Virus record (IMG/VR): IMGVR_UViG_3300020020_000010
Span: 1-42,351 of that record
Direction: 5' to 3' (one strand)
Origin: a virus
DNA: 42,351 bases
Below are positions 7,932 to 17,159 of this stretch, in pieces; within the stretch, counting starts at the first letter, position 1, and each line of letters opens with the position of its first letter. The notes below the pieces were generated by a model. That model was not told where the DNA came from, did not search any database, and saw only the letters and a program-made list of their open reading frames with translations. The position numbers and the translations under genes were made by a program.

Positions 7932-8744
7932 ATGGCCACGAGGCACGACAGGCAAGACAATCCACCGCAACCGCCGCCGGCGCGCGGCATCGAGCGCGGC
8001 TCGCGCGGTGGCGACATCGCGCAGCGTAACCAGCGCAGCACGCACGACATGCGTGACGAAGCCAGCGACGACGAGCGTCGTGACCTGCTGGTCAACCGGC
8101 CGCACGACTTCATCGAGCGGACCCGGCCGGAGGATCGGCTGCCGCTGGAAACAGCGCGCGGCCAGATCACCCGCGACAACATCAACCCGAACATCCCGAG
8201 CGCACCGCCATCGACCGGGCCGATCGTCGACCCCAACACGCTCGGCATGGAGCAGGGCGGCGTCGAAGGCGACCCGGTGCCGACCGAGAACGTGCTCGAC
8301 GCACCGCACGGCACTGGCTCGGTTGCCAGCATCAACGAGCCGGAGGGCTCGACGATCGGCTCGCTCAATCCTGGCGGCCCTGGTGGCCCGCCGGCCGAGG
8401 GTGGCAGCGAGGCGGAGCCGCCGGATCTGCTCGACATCGACCCCGATGCCGCCACGATTGGCGACCCGGATGTGACGCTGACCTGCACCGGCGAGAACTT
8501 CACGCCGGAGAGCGTGATCGTGTTCAACGGCGGCGATGAGCCGACCACGTTCGTGAACGACACCACCCTGACTACGATCGTCAAGCCGTCGACCGCCGGA
8601 GTGGCCGGGACGTTCCCGGTGCTGGTGCGCAGCGCCGCCGGCGAGAGCGAGCCGCTCGACTTCGAATTTGTCGAGCCGGCGCAACGAGAAGCAGTGAAAT
8701 CGCGGGCCAAGAAGCCTAAGAAGGCCCCGCGCAAGAAGAAGTAA
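7932..8744 (+). CDS. Second IPT/TIG-domain protein with a lysine-rich tail
   Basis: This 270-residue protein follows the previous gene after 25 bases. The N-terminal 170 residues are charged and Pro/Gly-rich. Residues about 172-253 carry an IPT/TIG-like Ig domain (LDIDPDAATIGD, LTCTGENFTPESVIVFNGG, FPVLVRSAAGESE). The C-terminus is very basic (RAKKPKKAPRKKK) and could bind packaged DNA or the acidic inner surface of the head. The domain matches the preceding protein in order of strands and in the TGxNFTxxSVIxxNG core. A head-decoration or hinge role is an inference from its place between portal and scaffold. Confidence 0.75.
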   Translation: MATRHDRQDNPPQPPPARGIERGSRGGDIAQRNQRSTHDMRDEASDDERRDLLVNRPHDFIERTRPEDRLPLETARGQITRDNINPNIPSAPPSTGPIVDPNTLGMEQGGVEGDPVPTENVLDAPHGTGSVASINEPEGSTIGSLNPGGPGGPPAEGGSEAEPPDLLDIDPDAATIGDPDVTLTCTGENFTPESVIVFNGGDEPTTFVNDTTLTTIVKPSTAGVAGTFPVLVRSAAGESEPLDFEFVEPAQREAVKSRAKKPKKAPRKKK

Positions 8745-8750
8745 GACCTG

Positions 8751-8784
8751 ACGCATATGCGAAACGCATATGCGAAACGCATAT
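8751..8784. repeat. 2.6 tandem copies of a 13-bp unit containing CGCATATGCG
   Basis: The unit ACGCATATGCGAA occurs at 8751-8763 and 8764-8776, followed by a partial copy ACGCATAT at 8777-8784. Each full unit holds the 10-bp palindrome CGCATATGCG. It lies in the short gap between the IPT/TIG gene and the next start. Being AT-rich palindromes in a GC-rich genome, it may be a protein-binding site or a transcript-processing signal. Confidence 0.85.
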
Positions 8785-8829
8785 CTGTGCGGAACCGCAG
8801 GGGGAGCTGCGCTGTCCGAGAGGACGCGC

Positions 8830-9135
8830 GTGCCAGTCTATCAAGTCGGGCCTAACCGCTGGTCGACCCGTAATCCACATGAGCGCCCGCCGGCGCGCTC
8901 ACGGCTGCCGATGCCGCACGTCATCTCCGATGAGATGCCGCCGACCGAGCAGGTCGACGGCCGGCATTACACCAGCAAAGCCGCGTTCCGCGCGACCGGG
9001 CGCGCGCTCGGGCTGACCGAGGTCGGCACCGAGAAGCCCAAACCCAGGACCAGCCGGGCGAGCGACGCGCGCGCCATCAAGGCCGCGCGCCGCCAAGCGA
9101 TCAAGGCATCGATCGAGCAATTCCGGTCACGCTGA
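8830..9135 (+). CDS. Small conserved phage head-region protein
   Basis: An in-frame ATG at 8770 lies inside the tandem repeat with no ribosome-binding site. The GTG at 8830 has GAGAGGA six bases upstream, so it is preferred (101 residues starting MPVYQVGPN). The core HVISDEMPPTEQVDGRHYTSKAAFRATG resembles a small protein family found before scaffold/capsid genes in many phages (key residues Asp-Glu-Met-Pro, Gly-Arg, Ser-Lys, Phe-Arg). The C-terminus is basic and helical. Its role is unknown, probably virion assembly. Confidence 0.75.
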   Translation: MPVYQVGPNRWSTRNPHERPPARSRLPMPHVISDEMPPTEQVDGRHYTSKAAFRATGRALGLTEVGTEKPKPRTSRASDARAIKAARRQAIKASIEQFRSR

Positions 9136-9158
9136 CCGGAAACACATAGGGGAATACC

Positions 9159-10433
9159 ATGTCCGACGTCGGCAACGCGCCGCCTCCTGCACCCACGCCC
9201 GCTCCGGCAGCTCCGGCCGCAAACGAGGCCGTGATCAACCAGAACCCGGTCGCGTCGCCGGCGCCGGTCGGCTCGCAGGCGCCGCCCAAGCCGCCGGAAG
9301 CCCCGGTTTCGCGCCGGGACGCCATCCAGCGGGCGTTCAATCGCTCTCGGGATCCCAACGAGCCCAAGCCCGGCCCAGCAAAGCCGGCGATCGGCCATAA
9401 CCAGCCGCCCGAGGATACCAAGGTTGAGCGGGCTAAACCTAAGGATAGGGGCGGCGAGCAGGGCGAAGCCGGCCTCGACCTGCGCCGGCCGCCGAGCGAT
9501 CAGCCGCGCGACCGCGGCAAGTTCGCGCCGCGCCAGCAGCAGGATCCGGCGCGGGCGCCTGGGCAGCAGGCTCAGCCAGGGCAGCCTGGGCAGCAGGCCC
9601 GCGGCCCGGCGCCGCAGCTCCCCGAGGGCGCGCCTTACCGGGATCCGCCGCAGCGGATGAAGGACCACGCCAAGGCGGAGTGGGCGCACGCGCCGGAGAG
9701 CGTGCGCGGCGAGGTGCACCGCATGCACCAGGAGTTCTCCAACGCCTACGCCCGCTACAAGGGCGACCACGACGTCATGAACACCATCCGGCCGTTCCAC
9801 GAGATGGCGACGTCGCACGGCACCACGCTCGACAAGGCGCTCAACAACTACGTCAGCATGGAGCAGATGCTGCGTACCGATGTGGTCCGCGGGCTCGACG
9901 TCATCGTCAACAACCTCAATCTGCGCGCGCCCGACGGCAGCAAGCTGGGGCTGCGCGACATCTCCTATCATGTGCTGTCGCAGACCCCGGACCAGCACAA
10001 GGCGCTGCAGACCCAGAACCAGACCTCAGCGATCGCCCAGCAGCTCGGCCAGCTCCATCAGCAGCAACAGGCTGTTGCGCAGGAGCTGCAACAGCTGCAA
10101 TATGAAAGGCAGTTCTCGTACACCCGCAGCGAGGTTGACCGGTTCGCCGACAGCCACCCGCGGTTCGACGAGATCTCGCATCTGATCAAGCAGGAGCTGG
10201 ACTTCGGCTTTGATCTGGAAACGGCCTACCGGCGCGCCGAAATGCTCGCACCGGACCCAGCGCCTCAGACGCGCACCCCAACGGCTCAGACCCGACCCAC
10301 TGATCGAAGCATCTCCGGCGCGCCAGACGCAACAGGCCCCTCAAACGGGACGTCTAGCAAGAAGCCGGCGAAGCAGGTCAGCCGCCGCGACGCCATTGAA
10401 AACGCGATGAAGCGCGTCAACGGCTCGCTCTGA
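9159..10433 (+). CDS. Scaffold / head-assembly protein
   Basis: A 424-residue protein lies directly before the major capsid gene, where scaffold genes normally lie. The N-terminus is Pro/Ala-rich and disordered. Residues 155-310 are helical and Gln-rich (QLHQQQQAVAQELQQLQYER), and residues 320-370 contain FADSHPRFDEISHLIKQEL. The motif VSRRDAI occurs twice: at 50-56 near the N-terminus and again at 407-413, next to the C-terminal helix where scaffolds usually bind the coat protein. No protease is recognisable, so it is probably released intact or remains inside. Confidence 0.85.
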   Translation: MSDVGNAPPPAPTPAPAAPAANEAVINQNPVASPAPVGSQAPPKPPEAPVSRRDAIQRAFNRSRDPNEPKPGPAKPAIGHNQPPEDTKVERAKPKDRGGEQGEAGLDLRRPPSDQPRDRGKFAPRQQQDPARAPGQQAQPGQPGQQARGPAPQLPEGAPYRDPPQRMKDHAKAEWAHAPESVRGEVHRMHQEFSNAYARYKGDHDVMNTIRPFHEMATSHGTTLDKALNNYVSMEQMLRTDVVRGLDVIVNNLNLRAPDGSKLGLRDISYHVLSQTPDQHKALQTQNQTSAIAQQLGQLHQQQQAVAQELQQLQYERQFSYTRSEVDRFADSHPRFDEISHLIKQELDFGFDLETAYRRAEMLAPDPAPQTRTPTAQTRPTDRSISGAPDATGPSNGTSSKKPAKQVSRRDAIENAMKRVNGSL

Positions 10434-10458
10434 AACCGTTCAACGTGGGGACACCCCG

Positions 10459-11481
10459 ATGCCAAATCTCACCTCCGCTAGCGCCTATCAGCAGGTGCTG
10501 TCGATGGCGCTGGAAGAGCGCTCAGCGAGCTACCAGGATCTCGTTTCGAACAACAACGCACTGCTCGCCGTTCTGCGCCGCAAGGGCATGTGGAAGAGCT
10601 ATTCCGGCCCGCGGATCCGCGAGACGCTCCAGGTCGGCAAGCAAGTCGCGCAGTGGTACTCCGGCTTCGACGAGCTGCTCAACCCGGCGATCGATCTGTT
10701 CAACGACGCCTACTACGACCCCAAGATGGTGGTCGTGCCGGTCATCCTCAGCATGCAGGAGATCCTCAACAACGAGGGCGACAACCAGCTGATGGACGTC
10801 TACGACAGCTACATCGATGCTGCCGAGCGCTCACTGGAAGACACCATGGATGCCGCGCTGTATGGCGACGGCACCGCCAACGGTGGCAAGCAGCTCACCG
10901 GGCTCGCGACCGCCGTGCCGATCGTGGCCAACACCGGCGTCTACGGCGGCATCGATCGCGCCACCGCAGTGATCTGGCAGACCAAGACCTACGACGCGCA
11001 GACGGTCAATCCGGCGATCGGCACCCAGGTCAACAAGGACACCATCCGCCCGCTGATCAGCTCGATCATGACCAAGCAATCGCGCGGTCGTGACTACGCC
11101 GACCTGATCATCATGTCGCCGGAGCACTACGCGGCGTACGACGCGGCGACGATCGCGATCCAGCGCCAGACCAACGAGACGTCGCTCGGCAAGCTGGGCT
11201 TCTCGGCGCTGGAATATATCGGCGGCGGCAAGCGGGCCGAGATCGTGCTCGACGGCGGCATTGGCTCCAACATGCCGGCCAACACCTCGTTCGGCCTCAA
11301 CACCGACAGCTTCCGCCTGCGTTACCACCCGCAGCGTAACTTCGACAAAGTGTTCGACGGCGACGGCCAGATGCCGATCGACAAGGACGCGATCGCTCAA
11401 TTCATTGGCTGGATGGGCGAGCTGACCATGACCAATCCGATGTTCAACTGGCGGCTCTACGACTCAAATCCGGCAGCCTGA
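10459..11481 (+). CDS. Major capsid protein
   Basis: This 340-residue protein follows the scaffold gene. Its sequence fits an HK97-fold coat protein of the P22-like/podovirus type: an N-terminal helix, an E-loop-like stretch from SYSGPRIRETLQVGKQ, and the spine-helix region QLMDVYDSYIDAAERSLED. These are followed by ALYGDGTANGGKQLTGLATAVP and LIIMSPEHYAAYDA, typical of the A-domain. No N-terminal propeptide is evident. It forms the shell into which TerL packages DNA. A strong hairpin follows, consistent with differential expression of this abundant protein. Confidence 0.9.
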   Translation: MPNLTSASAYQQVLSMALEERSASYQDLVSNNNALLAVLRRKGMWKSYSGPRIRETLQVGKQVAQWYSGFDELLNPAIDLFNDAYYDPKMVVVPVILSMQEILNNEGDNQLMDVYDSYIDAAERSLEDTMDAALYGDGTANGGKQLTGLATAVPIVANTGVYGGIDRATAVIWQTKTYDAQTVNPAIGTQVNKDTIRPLISSIMTKQSRGRDYADLIIMSPEHYAAYDAATIAIQRQTNETSLGKLGFSALEYIGGGKRAEIVLDGGIGSNMPANTSFGLNTDSFRLRYHPQRNFDKVFDGDGQMPIDKDAIAQFIGWMGELTMTNPMFNWRLYDSNPAA

Positions 11482-11530
11482 GCTACGGCCCTAGGGGTGT
11501 TGCCGCAAGCCTCCCTCCCTGGGACCAGGG

Positions 11531-11562
11531 GCCGTCACCGCACCTCCCCGTGCAGTGACGGC
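11531..11562 (+). terminator. Two-step hairpin after the capsid gene
   Basis: GCCGTCAC (11531-11538) pairs with GTGACGGC (11555-11562), and inside it GCAC (11540-11543) pairs with GTGC (11550-11553) around a CTCCCC loop. There is no U-run, so it may be a Rho-dependent or partial terminator, or a 3' stabiliser of capsid mRNA. The whole 11482-11601 gap holds no gene. Confidence 0.7.
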
Positions 11563-11601
11563 CTCACCCCCTAAACCCCGCTCCCTCAGACGGAGAACTT
11601 T

Positions 11602-12330
11602 ATGGCTATCGATCCACGAGATCCCGATGCGTCCCTGGTCGCGCTGTTCAAGGACCACGCGCTGCCGAACGTCGCCAAGTCGGCGATCGCCGGCCGGCCG
11701 ATTTACGATGACGTCGAGATCGTCGAGATCCGGTTTCCCGGCTCGCGCTCGGTGAGCGTGTTCCCGGCGTCAGCGTTCTCGCACTGGGCAGTCAATCCGC
11801 ACACCGGTGAGCAGGTCAAGGTGTCCTACGCCGAGCGCTTCCCCCGGCAGTATCAACAGTTCAAGGCGCACTCCGCGCAGACCAAGAGCGGCACGCCGCT
11901 GACGTTTGCGCAGTTCCTGACCGAGGGGCGCCGCGCCGAGCTGCGCGCGCTCAACATCTACACAGTCGAGGCGCTCGCCGGCGTCGACGGCCAGGAGCTG
12001 AAGAACCTGGGCCACGGCGGCCGCGAGATGAAGAACGCCGCGATGGAATACATCAAGGCCGGCGAGGCGCACGCGCCGAGCACGCAGCTGCAGGCCGAGC
12101 TGGAGGCGCTGCGCGCCGTCAATCAGACGCTGATCGACGACAACGAGGCGCTCAAGCAGCGCACGCTCGCGATCGCTTCCGGCGAGAGCCAGTTCGACGA
12201 CATGACAACCGATCAGATCCGCGAGTACGTCACCACGCACACCGGTCATGCGCCGCAGGGCAACCTGAACCGCAAGACGCTGCTGCGCATGGCGATGGAC
12301 GCTCGACCGGAGAAAACCAAGGCAGCCTGA
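11602..12330 (+). CDS. Head-associated protein with a HhH-like segment and HeH/LEM-like C-terminus
   Basis: This 242-residue protein lies between capsid and adaptor. Conserved-looking motifs are GRPIYDDVEIVEIRFPGS (about 31-48), YAERFPRQYQQFK (about 76-88), RRAELRALNIYTVEALAG (about 112-129) and then GQELKNLGHGGREMK. The TVEALAGVDGQELKNLG segment looks like a helix-hairpin-helix. A coiled coil follows at 155-190. The C-terminal DQIREYVTTHTGHAPQGN then LNRKTLL resembles HeH/LEM-type domains that end other phage head proteins. Its stop overlaps the next start by one base (TGATG). The exact function is unknown. Confidence 0.75.
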   Translation: MAIDPRDPDASLVALFKDHALPNVAKSAIAGRPIYDDVEIVEIRFPGSRSVSVFPASAFSHWAVNPHTGEQVKVSYAERFPRQYQQFKAHSAQTKSGTPLTFAQFLTEGRRAELRALNIYTVEALAGVDGQELKNLGHGGREMKNAAMEYIKAGEAHAPSTQLQAELEALRAVNQTLIDDNEALKQRTLAIASGESQFDDMTTDQIREYVTTHTGHAPQGNLNRKTLLRMAMDARPEKTKAA

Positions 12331-13040
12331 TGTCGCTGTTGACGGTGGTGCGAGATGTCTGCGCGGTCGTCGGTGTCGAATTGCCGACCAGCATCTTCAC
12401 GAGCATCAGCGCCAACCGCACCATGCAGGAGATGGTCGCGCTCGCCAACGAGATGGCGCAGCGCGTCGCCTACGATACCCGCGAGTGGTCGCGCCTGAAG
12501 AAGACCCACACCTTCGTCGGCAACGGCGTCATGGGCGTTGATGGCTTCGCGACCGGCACCGGCGCGTTCGACCTGCCGGCCGACTATCAGCGCATGCTGC
12601 TGTCGTCCAACGTCTGGCACTCGTCCTACACCCAGAGCCCGATGCGGTTCGTCCCTGACGCCGATCAGTGGGTCAAGCGCCGCATCAACAACGAGGTCGA
12701 AGGCCGCGGCGAGTGGACGCTGCTCAACGGCCAGATGCTGATCCGGCCGATCTTGATGGTCGGCCAGGAGGCGATGTTCGCCTACCTGCACCGCAACTGC
12801 ATCAAGCTGGCAGCCGGCGGCTTCGGTGATGCGTTCCTGGCCGACGGTGACAGCTATGTGCTCAGCGAGCGCGTGCTCAAGCTGGGCATGATCTGGCAGT
12901 GGAAGGCCCAGAAGGGCTCGGCCTATGCCGAGGACATGGGCAGCTATGGTGATGCCCTGAACGTCGCTTCCGGCGCTGACAGCCCCGCCCCCATCCTGGT
13001 CGACCGACCGGTGTTTGGAGGGGCCAATGCCCTTTACTAA
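12330..13040 (+). CDS. Head-tail adaptor / tail tubular protein A-like
   Basis: This 236-residue protein has the pattern of podovirus adaptor proteins (T7 gp11-like): a helical N-terminus [37 protein letters not shown] (about 32-50), then [15 protein letters not shown] (about 82-96), and a C-terminal segment [21 protein letters not shown]. It would form a ring beneath the portal. It overlaps the next gene's start region by 14 bases. Confidence 0.8.
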   Translation: MSLLTVVRDVCAVVGVELPTSIFTSISANRTMQEMVALANEMAQRVAYDTREWSRLKKTHTFVGNGVMGVDGFATGTGAFDLPADYQRMLLSSNVWHSSYTQSPMRFVPDADQWVKRRINNEVEGRGEWTLLNGQMLIRPILMVGQEAMFAYLHRNCIKLAAGGFGDAFLADGDSYVLSERVLKLGMIWQWKAQKGSAYAEDMGSYGDALNVASGADSPAPILVDRPVFGGANALY

Positions 13041-14334
13041 CGACGGCCGCGCCGCGCCGGGTCAGGCAGCCTTCAGCGTTGCATTGGAAGGCCCAATGGG
13101 CCCGCCCGGTCCGCCGGGCTCTGCCGGATTACCGGGGCCTCCTGGCCCGAATGGCGCGCCAGGGCCCGCAGGGCCCGCCGGGGCGCCTGGGCCGCCTGGG
13201 GTCAGCAATGTGCCCGGACCCGCCGGGCCCGCAGGGCCGGCTGGCCCTGCCGGGCCGCAGGGCGCTCCAGGCGTCAGCAACGTGCCGGGTCCAGCTGGCC
13301 CGGCCGGCCCGCAGGGTGATCCTGGCCCGGCGGGCGCCGACAGCACCGTGCCGGGACCGGCAGGCCCCGCCGGCGCCGACGGCGCAGTTGGGCCCGCAGG
13401 CGCACCCGGCGCGCAGGGGCCCAAGGGTGACACCGGCAGCCAGGGACCGCAGGGCAACCAGGGCCCGCAGGGCGATCCTGGCCCGGCCGGTGCGCCGCAG
13501 ATCCCGAGCGACACCGCGCCGGCGATGGATGGCGTCGCGGCGGCAGGCGCGCTGACCACCTACGCGCGCGGCGACCACCGCCACCCGAGCGACACGACGA
13601 AGTTCGACAAGGCTGGCGGCATCATCTCCGGCAGCGTGACCGTGAATGGCGTGGTGCGCTCCGGCGGTGCGGCAGCGGCTGGCACCTACTACTTCGGCTC
13701 CGGCGACAACTATCTCACCTACAACGGCAGCGCCTACACGCTGTACGGCGGCCCGCTGAACCTGGGCGCGGTCTATGCGTCTGGTGTCGTCGACGTCAGC
13801 AACGACCTGTGGATCAAGCGCACCCAACTTGGTCAGCCGACGCAGGGGCTCGCACAGTTCGGCAACACCGGTCTGAGCTACATCTTCTTCGACGGCGCAC
13901 AGTTCCTCATCACTCATCAGCTCTATCTGGGGGGCGCCGCGCCATCGCTCGACGTTCACGCCACCAACAAGGGCTACGTTGATGCGCTGGTGGGCGGCAA
14001 GCTGGCGGCCGCTGTCGAAGATCAGAGCATCACCGGCGGCGCGCGCATCACGCCGAAAGACCTTGGCAACCTGTCGGGTGTCACGATCACGCCGGACCCC
14101 GGCGACCGCCCGATCCAGAAGATCACCAACAACGGCGCGGGCAACATCCAAGCGAGCGCCCTCTACGGTCAGTTTACGTTGATCGTCGTGAACGCCGCTG
14201 GCGCGGTGATCCCGACCATGGTGGGCTGGACTAAGGTCGACGGCGTGTTCGATGCGGTCGTCGGGTCCAAGTTTCTGTGCTCGTGTATCATCACCGCAGA
14301 CTTCTCATGTTTGACAGTCCTGAAGGTGGTCTGA
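13027..14334 (+). CDS. Collagen-like tail fibre / receptor-binding protein
   Basis: The ATG at 13027 follows GGAGGGG at 13017-13023. A TTG at 13015 would merely include the ribosome-binding site. Residues 22 to about 157 are collagen-like Gly-X-Y triplets, rich in GPA, GPP, GPQ and GAP, which should form a trimeric rod. This is followed by a beta-rich region with ARGDHRHP, and by [15 protein letters not shown], a linker typical of tail fibres. The last 100 residues (about 335-435, from ITGG to the C-terminus) recur at about half identity in the 24122-25504 fibre and are probably the adhesive tip. It overlaps the following gene by TGATG. Confidence 0.85.
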   Translation: MPFTNDGRAAPGQAAFSVALEGPMGPPGPPGSAGLPGPPGPNGAPGPAGPAGAPGPPGVSNVPGPAGPAGPAGPAGPQGAPGVSNVPGPAGPAGPQGDPGPAGADSTVPGPAGPAGADGAVGPAGAPGAQGPKGDTGSQGPQGNQGPQGDPGPAGAPQIPSDTAPAMDGVAAAGALTTYARGDHRHPSDTTKFDKAGGIISGSVTVNGVVRSGGAAAAGTYYFGSGDNYLTYNGSAYTLYGGPLNLGAVYASGVVDVSNDLWIKRTQLGQPTQGLAQFGNTGLSYIFFDGAQFLITHQLYLGGAAPSLDVHATNKGYVDALVGGKLAAAVEDQSITGGARITPKDLGNLSGVTITPDPGDRPIQKITNNGAGNIQASALYGQFTLIVVNAAGAVIPTMVGWTKVDGVFDAVVGSKFLCSCIITADFSCLTVLKVV

Positions 14335-15002
14335 TGCTGCTGGTCCCGCCGCCACTGTTTCGCTCTGTCGTGCCGCTGCAGACGCTGACCTATATCGGCA
14401 GAGCGACTGATGCTGGCTTCAACATCAGTACGACCACGAAGAGCTTCGATTTTGGCGCGCCGTCGCCCAATCGGCACATCTTGGTTATGGCCAGCTTCTA
14501 CGTACCGACACTCTCATCCTGCACTGTTCTTGGTGTTGCTGCCCCACTCATCAAAAGCAACTACGTTGGTGCTGGCTCCAAAGCAGCCGCATGTCTGGCG
14601 ACAGTCCCGAACGGCACCGTTGGCAATGTTGTGGTAACGCTATCGTCCGGCTCGACTAGTGGCATTTCCATCGATTGTTGGCGGATCGATAAGGCGACAC
14701 CCCCGACGCTGGTTGACAGCGAGGCGGTGTCAGTCAACACGCAGAACTACAGCAACAGCGGCATCGTCGTTCCGGCGGATGGCGGCATGGTCATGGCACT
14801 GCGCTCTGGATACATGGGCGGTGCACGAACCTTCACATGGACTGGGCTGACGGAGAACAGCGATGCAGCCGTGGCCGCCAATGCTAATGCATCAGCTGCG
14901 TCAGCGAAGTTCACCAGTGGACAAAACCCGCTGAACATTGGCGTGAACTGTTCAGGGTCAATATCCGAGGCCGTTGCCTTCACTGCGGTGTGCCTGCAAT
15001 GA
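14334..15002 (+). CDS. Beta-rich tail-associated protein, possible fibre accessory
   Basis: This 222-residue protein starts at the ATG overlapping the fibre stop, preceded by GAAGGTGG. A longer in-frame start at 14277 would lie in the fibre gene. The sequence is Ser/Thr/Ala/Val-rich with alternating hydrophobic strands (GNVVVTLSSGSTSGISIDCWRI) and few charged residues, typical of an exported or surface beta-sandwich. The base composition looks a little lower in GC than the neighbours. Position between the collagen-like fibre and the tail hub suggests a fibre-tip or adhesion accessory protein. No family was recognised. Confidence 0.7.
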   Translation: MLLVPPPLFRSVVPLQTLTYIGRATDAGFNISTTTKSFDFGAPSPNRHILVMASFYVPTLSSCTVLGVAAPLIKSNYVGAGSKAAACLATVPNGTVGNVVVTLSSGSTSGISIDCWRIDKATPPTLVDSEAVSVNTQNYSNSGIVVPADGGMVMALRSGYMGGARTFTWTGLTENSDAAVAANANASAASAKFTSGQNPLNIGVNCSGSISEAVAFTAVCLQ

Positions 15003-16669
15003 GCATTTATCAGTACGGCCGACGCGCTCCAGTCCCGCAGCAGGCGATGCAACGGCTGCAGCCGACATTGTTGCCGGCGCCGACCCGCGGCATCTGTCTG
15101 CACGAGAACGAGGCGTTCATGCAGCCGGGCGGCGCCATCGTCCAGGACAACTGGGCGCCGACCATGCGCGGCGTGAAGCTGCGCGGCGGCTACATCAGGC
15201 ACTGCGACCTGCACGCGCTCGACGCTGTGGTACCGCCGGTGCCGAGCCCGCTGCGGCTGCCGGTGATCTCGGCGTTCGACTACGTCAGCGGCAACAACCA
15301 TCACATGTTCGCCGCACAGCAGACCAAGCTGTTCGACGTCACGTTCGGCGGGCCGATCCTGGTCAAGGACGGCCAGACGTCGGGCAACTACGCGGCTTCA
15401 CAGCTCGCCAATGCCAGCGGCGACTATCTGATCGCGGTCAACGACGCCGGCGACAAGCCGCTGCGGTTCGACGGCGCGACTTGGGAGACGCTCGACGCCG
15501 GGCAGATCAGTGGCCCGGTCGACACCACGGTCGTCGCCGGCGGCAACCTCACCTACGTCTGGAAGTATCGCAACCGCCTGTTCTTTATTGAGGGCGGCTC
15601 AATGAATGTCTGGTACCTGCCACTCAATTCAGTGCAGGGCGCGCTGTCGCTGGTCCCGCTGTCGGGCGCCGCGACCAAAGGCGGGCGGCTGCTGTTCGGC
15701 ACCACATGGTCCTTGGACGCAGGAGACGGCGTCGACGACAAGATGGTCGTGGCGACCGACACCGGAGAGCTGCTCATCTTCACTGGCAGCAACCCCGCGG
15801 ATCCGGCGACATGGCGCCAGGAAGGCCGGTTCGAGATCTCGCCACCGCTCGGTATGAACGCGCATCATCCGGTCGGCGGCGATCTGATGGTCGCGACGGT
15901 CGACGGCCTCGTGCCGGTGTCGGCGGCAATCACCAAGGACAAGATCCAGCTCGAGCTGGCCGCGATCTCACGCCCGATCAAACCGATGTGGCGCGCCGAG
16001 ATGATCGAGAAGCGCGAGTATCCCTGGACGATGGAGAAGTGGGACGAGTACGGCGGCATGTTCATCACTTGGCCGTACGGCGTCGCCGGAAAACAGCTGT
16101 GCGCGGTAATCAATCTCGCAACCGGCGCCTGGGCACGCTTCGTCGGATGGGACGCAACGTGCTGGATCAAGCTGCGCGGTGAGCTGTACTTCGGCACCCA
16201 GGCCGGCATCGTGATGGCGGCCGACCGCACCGGCTACGACGACGGCAACCATGCTAAGATCCCGTACGTCGCGACCTTGGTCGGGGGGTGGGGCGCGCTG
16301 CGGTCGCAGCCAGCGACGACAACATGGCTGCAGGCGCGCGCCTCATTTACCGCGACCGGCCGCGAGCCGTTCAAGCCGCAACTGTCCGCTGCGACCGACT
16401 TCGTTCTCAAGGTGCCGCCTCCGCCGCCGGCGGGCAACGATCCCGGCCTGCAGGAGGTCTGGGACCAGGGGCTGTGGGATAACGCGCGATGGGATCAGCC
16501 GACCGCCGTCGCTGCGCCGGCGGTGCGCAGCACCGGCTGGGTGTCGATCGGCAAGACCGGGTTCGTGCATGCGCCGATCGTGCAGGTGACGGTGGCGCAG
16601 CAGGTGAAGCCAAGTGTGGAGTTGATCGCGATCGCCGCCACGTTCGAACCGGGCGGCATCAACGTATAG
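14999..16669 (+). CDS. Large tail hub / tail tubular protein B-like
   Basis: The 556-residue product starts at the ATG overlapping the previous stop (ATGA). A GTG nine bases earlier is in frame. The N-terminal region RGICLHENEAFMQPGGAIVQDN, then WAPTMRGVKLRGGYI, matches the start of large nozzle proteins in alphaproteobacterial podoviruses. Repeating strand pairs such as GDYLIAVNDAGDKPLRFDGATW suggest a beta-propeller-like fold (about residues 85-420). By order of genes after the adaptor it should be the T7 gp12 or P22 gp10 counterpart closing the tail. This is inferred from pattern and position. Confidence 0.75.
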   Translation: MSIYQYGRRAPVPQQAMQRLQPTLLPAPTRGICLHENEAFMQPGGAIVQDNWAPTMRGVKLRGGYIRHCDLHALDAVVPPVPSPLRLPVISAFDYVSGNNHHMFAAQQTKLFDVTFGGPILVKDGQTSGNYAASQLANASGDYLIAVNDAGDKPLRFDGATWETLDAGQISGPVDTTVVAGGNLTYVWKYRNRLFFIEGGSMNVWYLPLNSVQGALSLVPLSGAATKGGRLLFGTTWSLDAGDGVDDKMVVATDTGELLIFTGSNPADPATWRQEGRFEISPPLGMNAHHPVGGDLMVATVDGLVPVSAAITKDKIQLELAAISRPIKPMWRAEMIEKREYPWTMEKWDEYGGMFITWPYGVAGKQLCAVINLATGAWARFVGWDATCWIKLRGELYFGTQAGIVMAADRTGYDDGNHAKIPYVATLVGGWGALRSQPATTTWLQARASFTATGREPFKPQLSAATDFVLKVPPPPPAGNDPGLQEVWDQGLWDNARWDQPTAVAAPAVRSTGWVSIGKTGFVHAPIVQVTVAQQVKPSVELIAIAATFEPGGINV

Positions 16670-16679
16670 GAGCGAGGCT

Positions 16680-17159
16680 ATGCCATTGCCAATCGCAGCG
16701 CCGCCGGCAGCCGCCGCAGCGGCAGCCGCTGCCGCCCCGGCCGATGCGCCGATGGGCGACATGTTTGCCAACTATAACCCAGAGGGCTCGCTCAACGGCT
16801 TGTTCGCGCCGGCCTACATCAAGGGCTTCGCACCGAGCGAGCAGGCGGTGTCGGCGTGGCACGCGCAGAACAATCCGATCAGCTACAGCGACGTCGATGC
16901 ACTGCGGATGCCGAACGAGTGGATGCCGCCGCAGAAGACCAGCCGGTTCGGCACCGACGTCTATGGCGCCGGCCGGATCCCCGACAAGCTGCGTTACGGC
17001 GACGATCGCGGGCAGGTCGACCCGCTGGCGCTGATCTCGCTCAGCCAGGGCGGGCCGTACGACGTCGACGCCCGGCGCAACGCGATCGCGCAGCGCCTCA
17101 CAGCGAACAAAGCCGCGGAGGCGGCGTATGTCGCGCCCAAGAATTGGTGGGAACGCTGA
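16680..17159 (+). CDS. Hypothetical tail-region protein
   Basis: A 159-residue protein follows the tail hub after a GGAGCGAGGCT leader. The N-terminus is an Ala-rich low-complexity tract (residues 6-21). The rest has GFAPSEQAVSAWHAQNNPISYSD and RFGTDVYGAGRIPDKLRYGD, which look conserved but were not assigned. Its stop overlaps the start of the GNAT-like gene (TGATG). Probably a minor virion or assembly component. Confidence 0.65.
   Translation: MPLPIAAPPAAAAAAAAAAPADAPMGDMFANYNPEGSLNGLFAPAYIKGFAPSEQAVSAWHAQNNPISYSDVDALRMPNEWMPPQKTSRFGTDVYGAGRIPDKLRYGDDRGQVDPLALISLSQGGPYDVDARRNAIAQRLTANKAAEAAYVAPKNWWER

Noticed and set aside
7397-8782. 461-codon minus-strand frame opposite both IPT/TIG genes
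   Set aside because: It spans two real genes and their gap, which is typical of a GC shadow.
8770-8829. ATG start inside the tandem repeat for the small head protein
   Set aside because: No ribosome-binding site, and the sequence is repeat-derived. The GTG at 8830 has a good GAGAGGA site.
13015-13026. TTG start for the collagen-like fibre
   Set aside because: It would translate the GGAGGGG ribosome-binding site itself. The ATG at 13027 is properly spaced.
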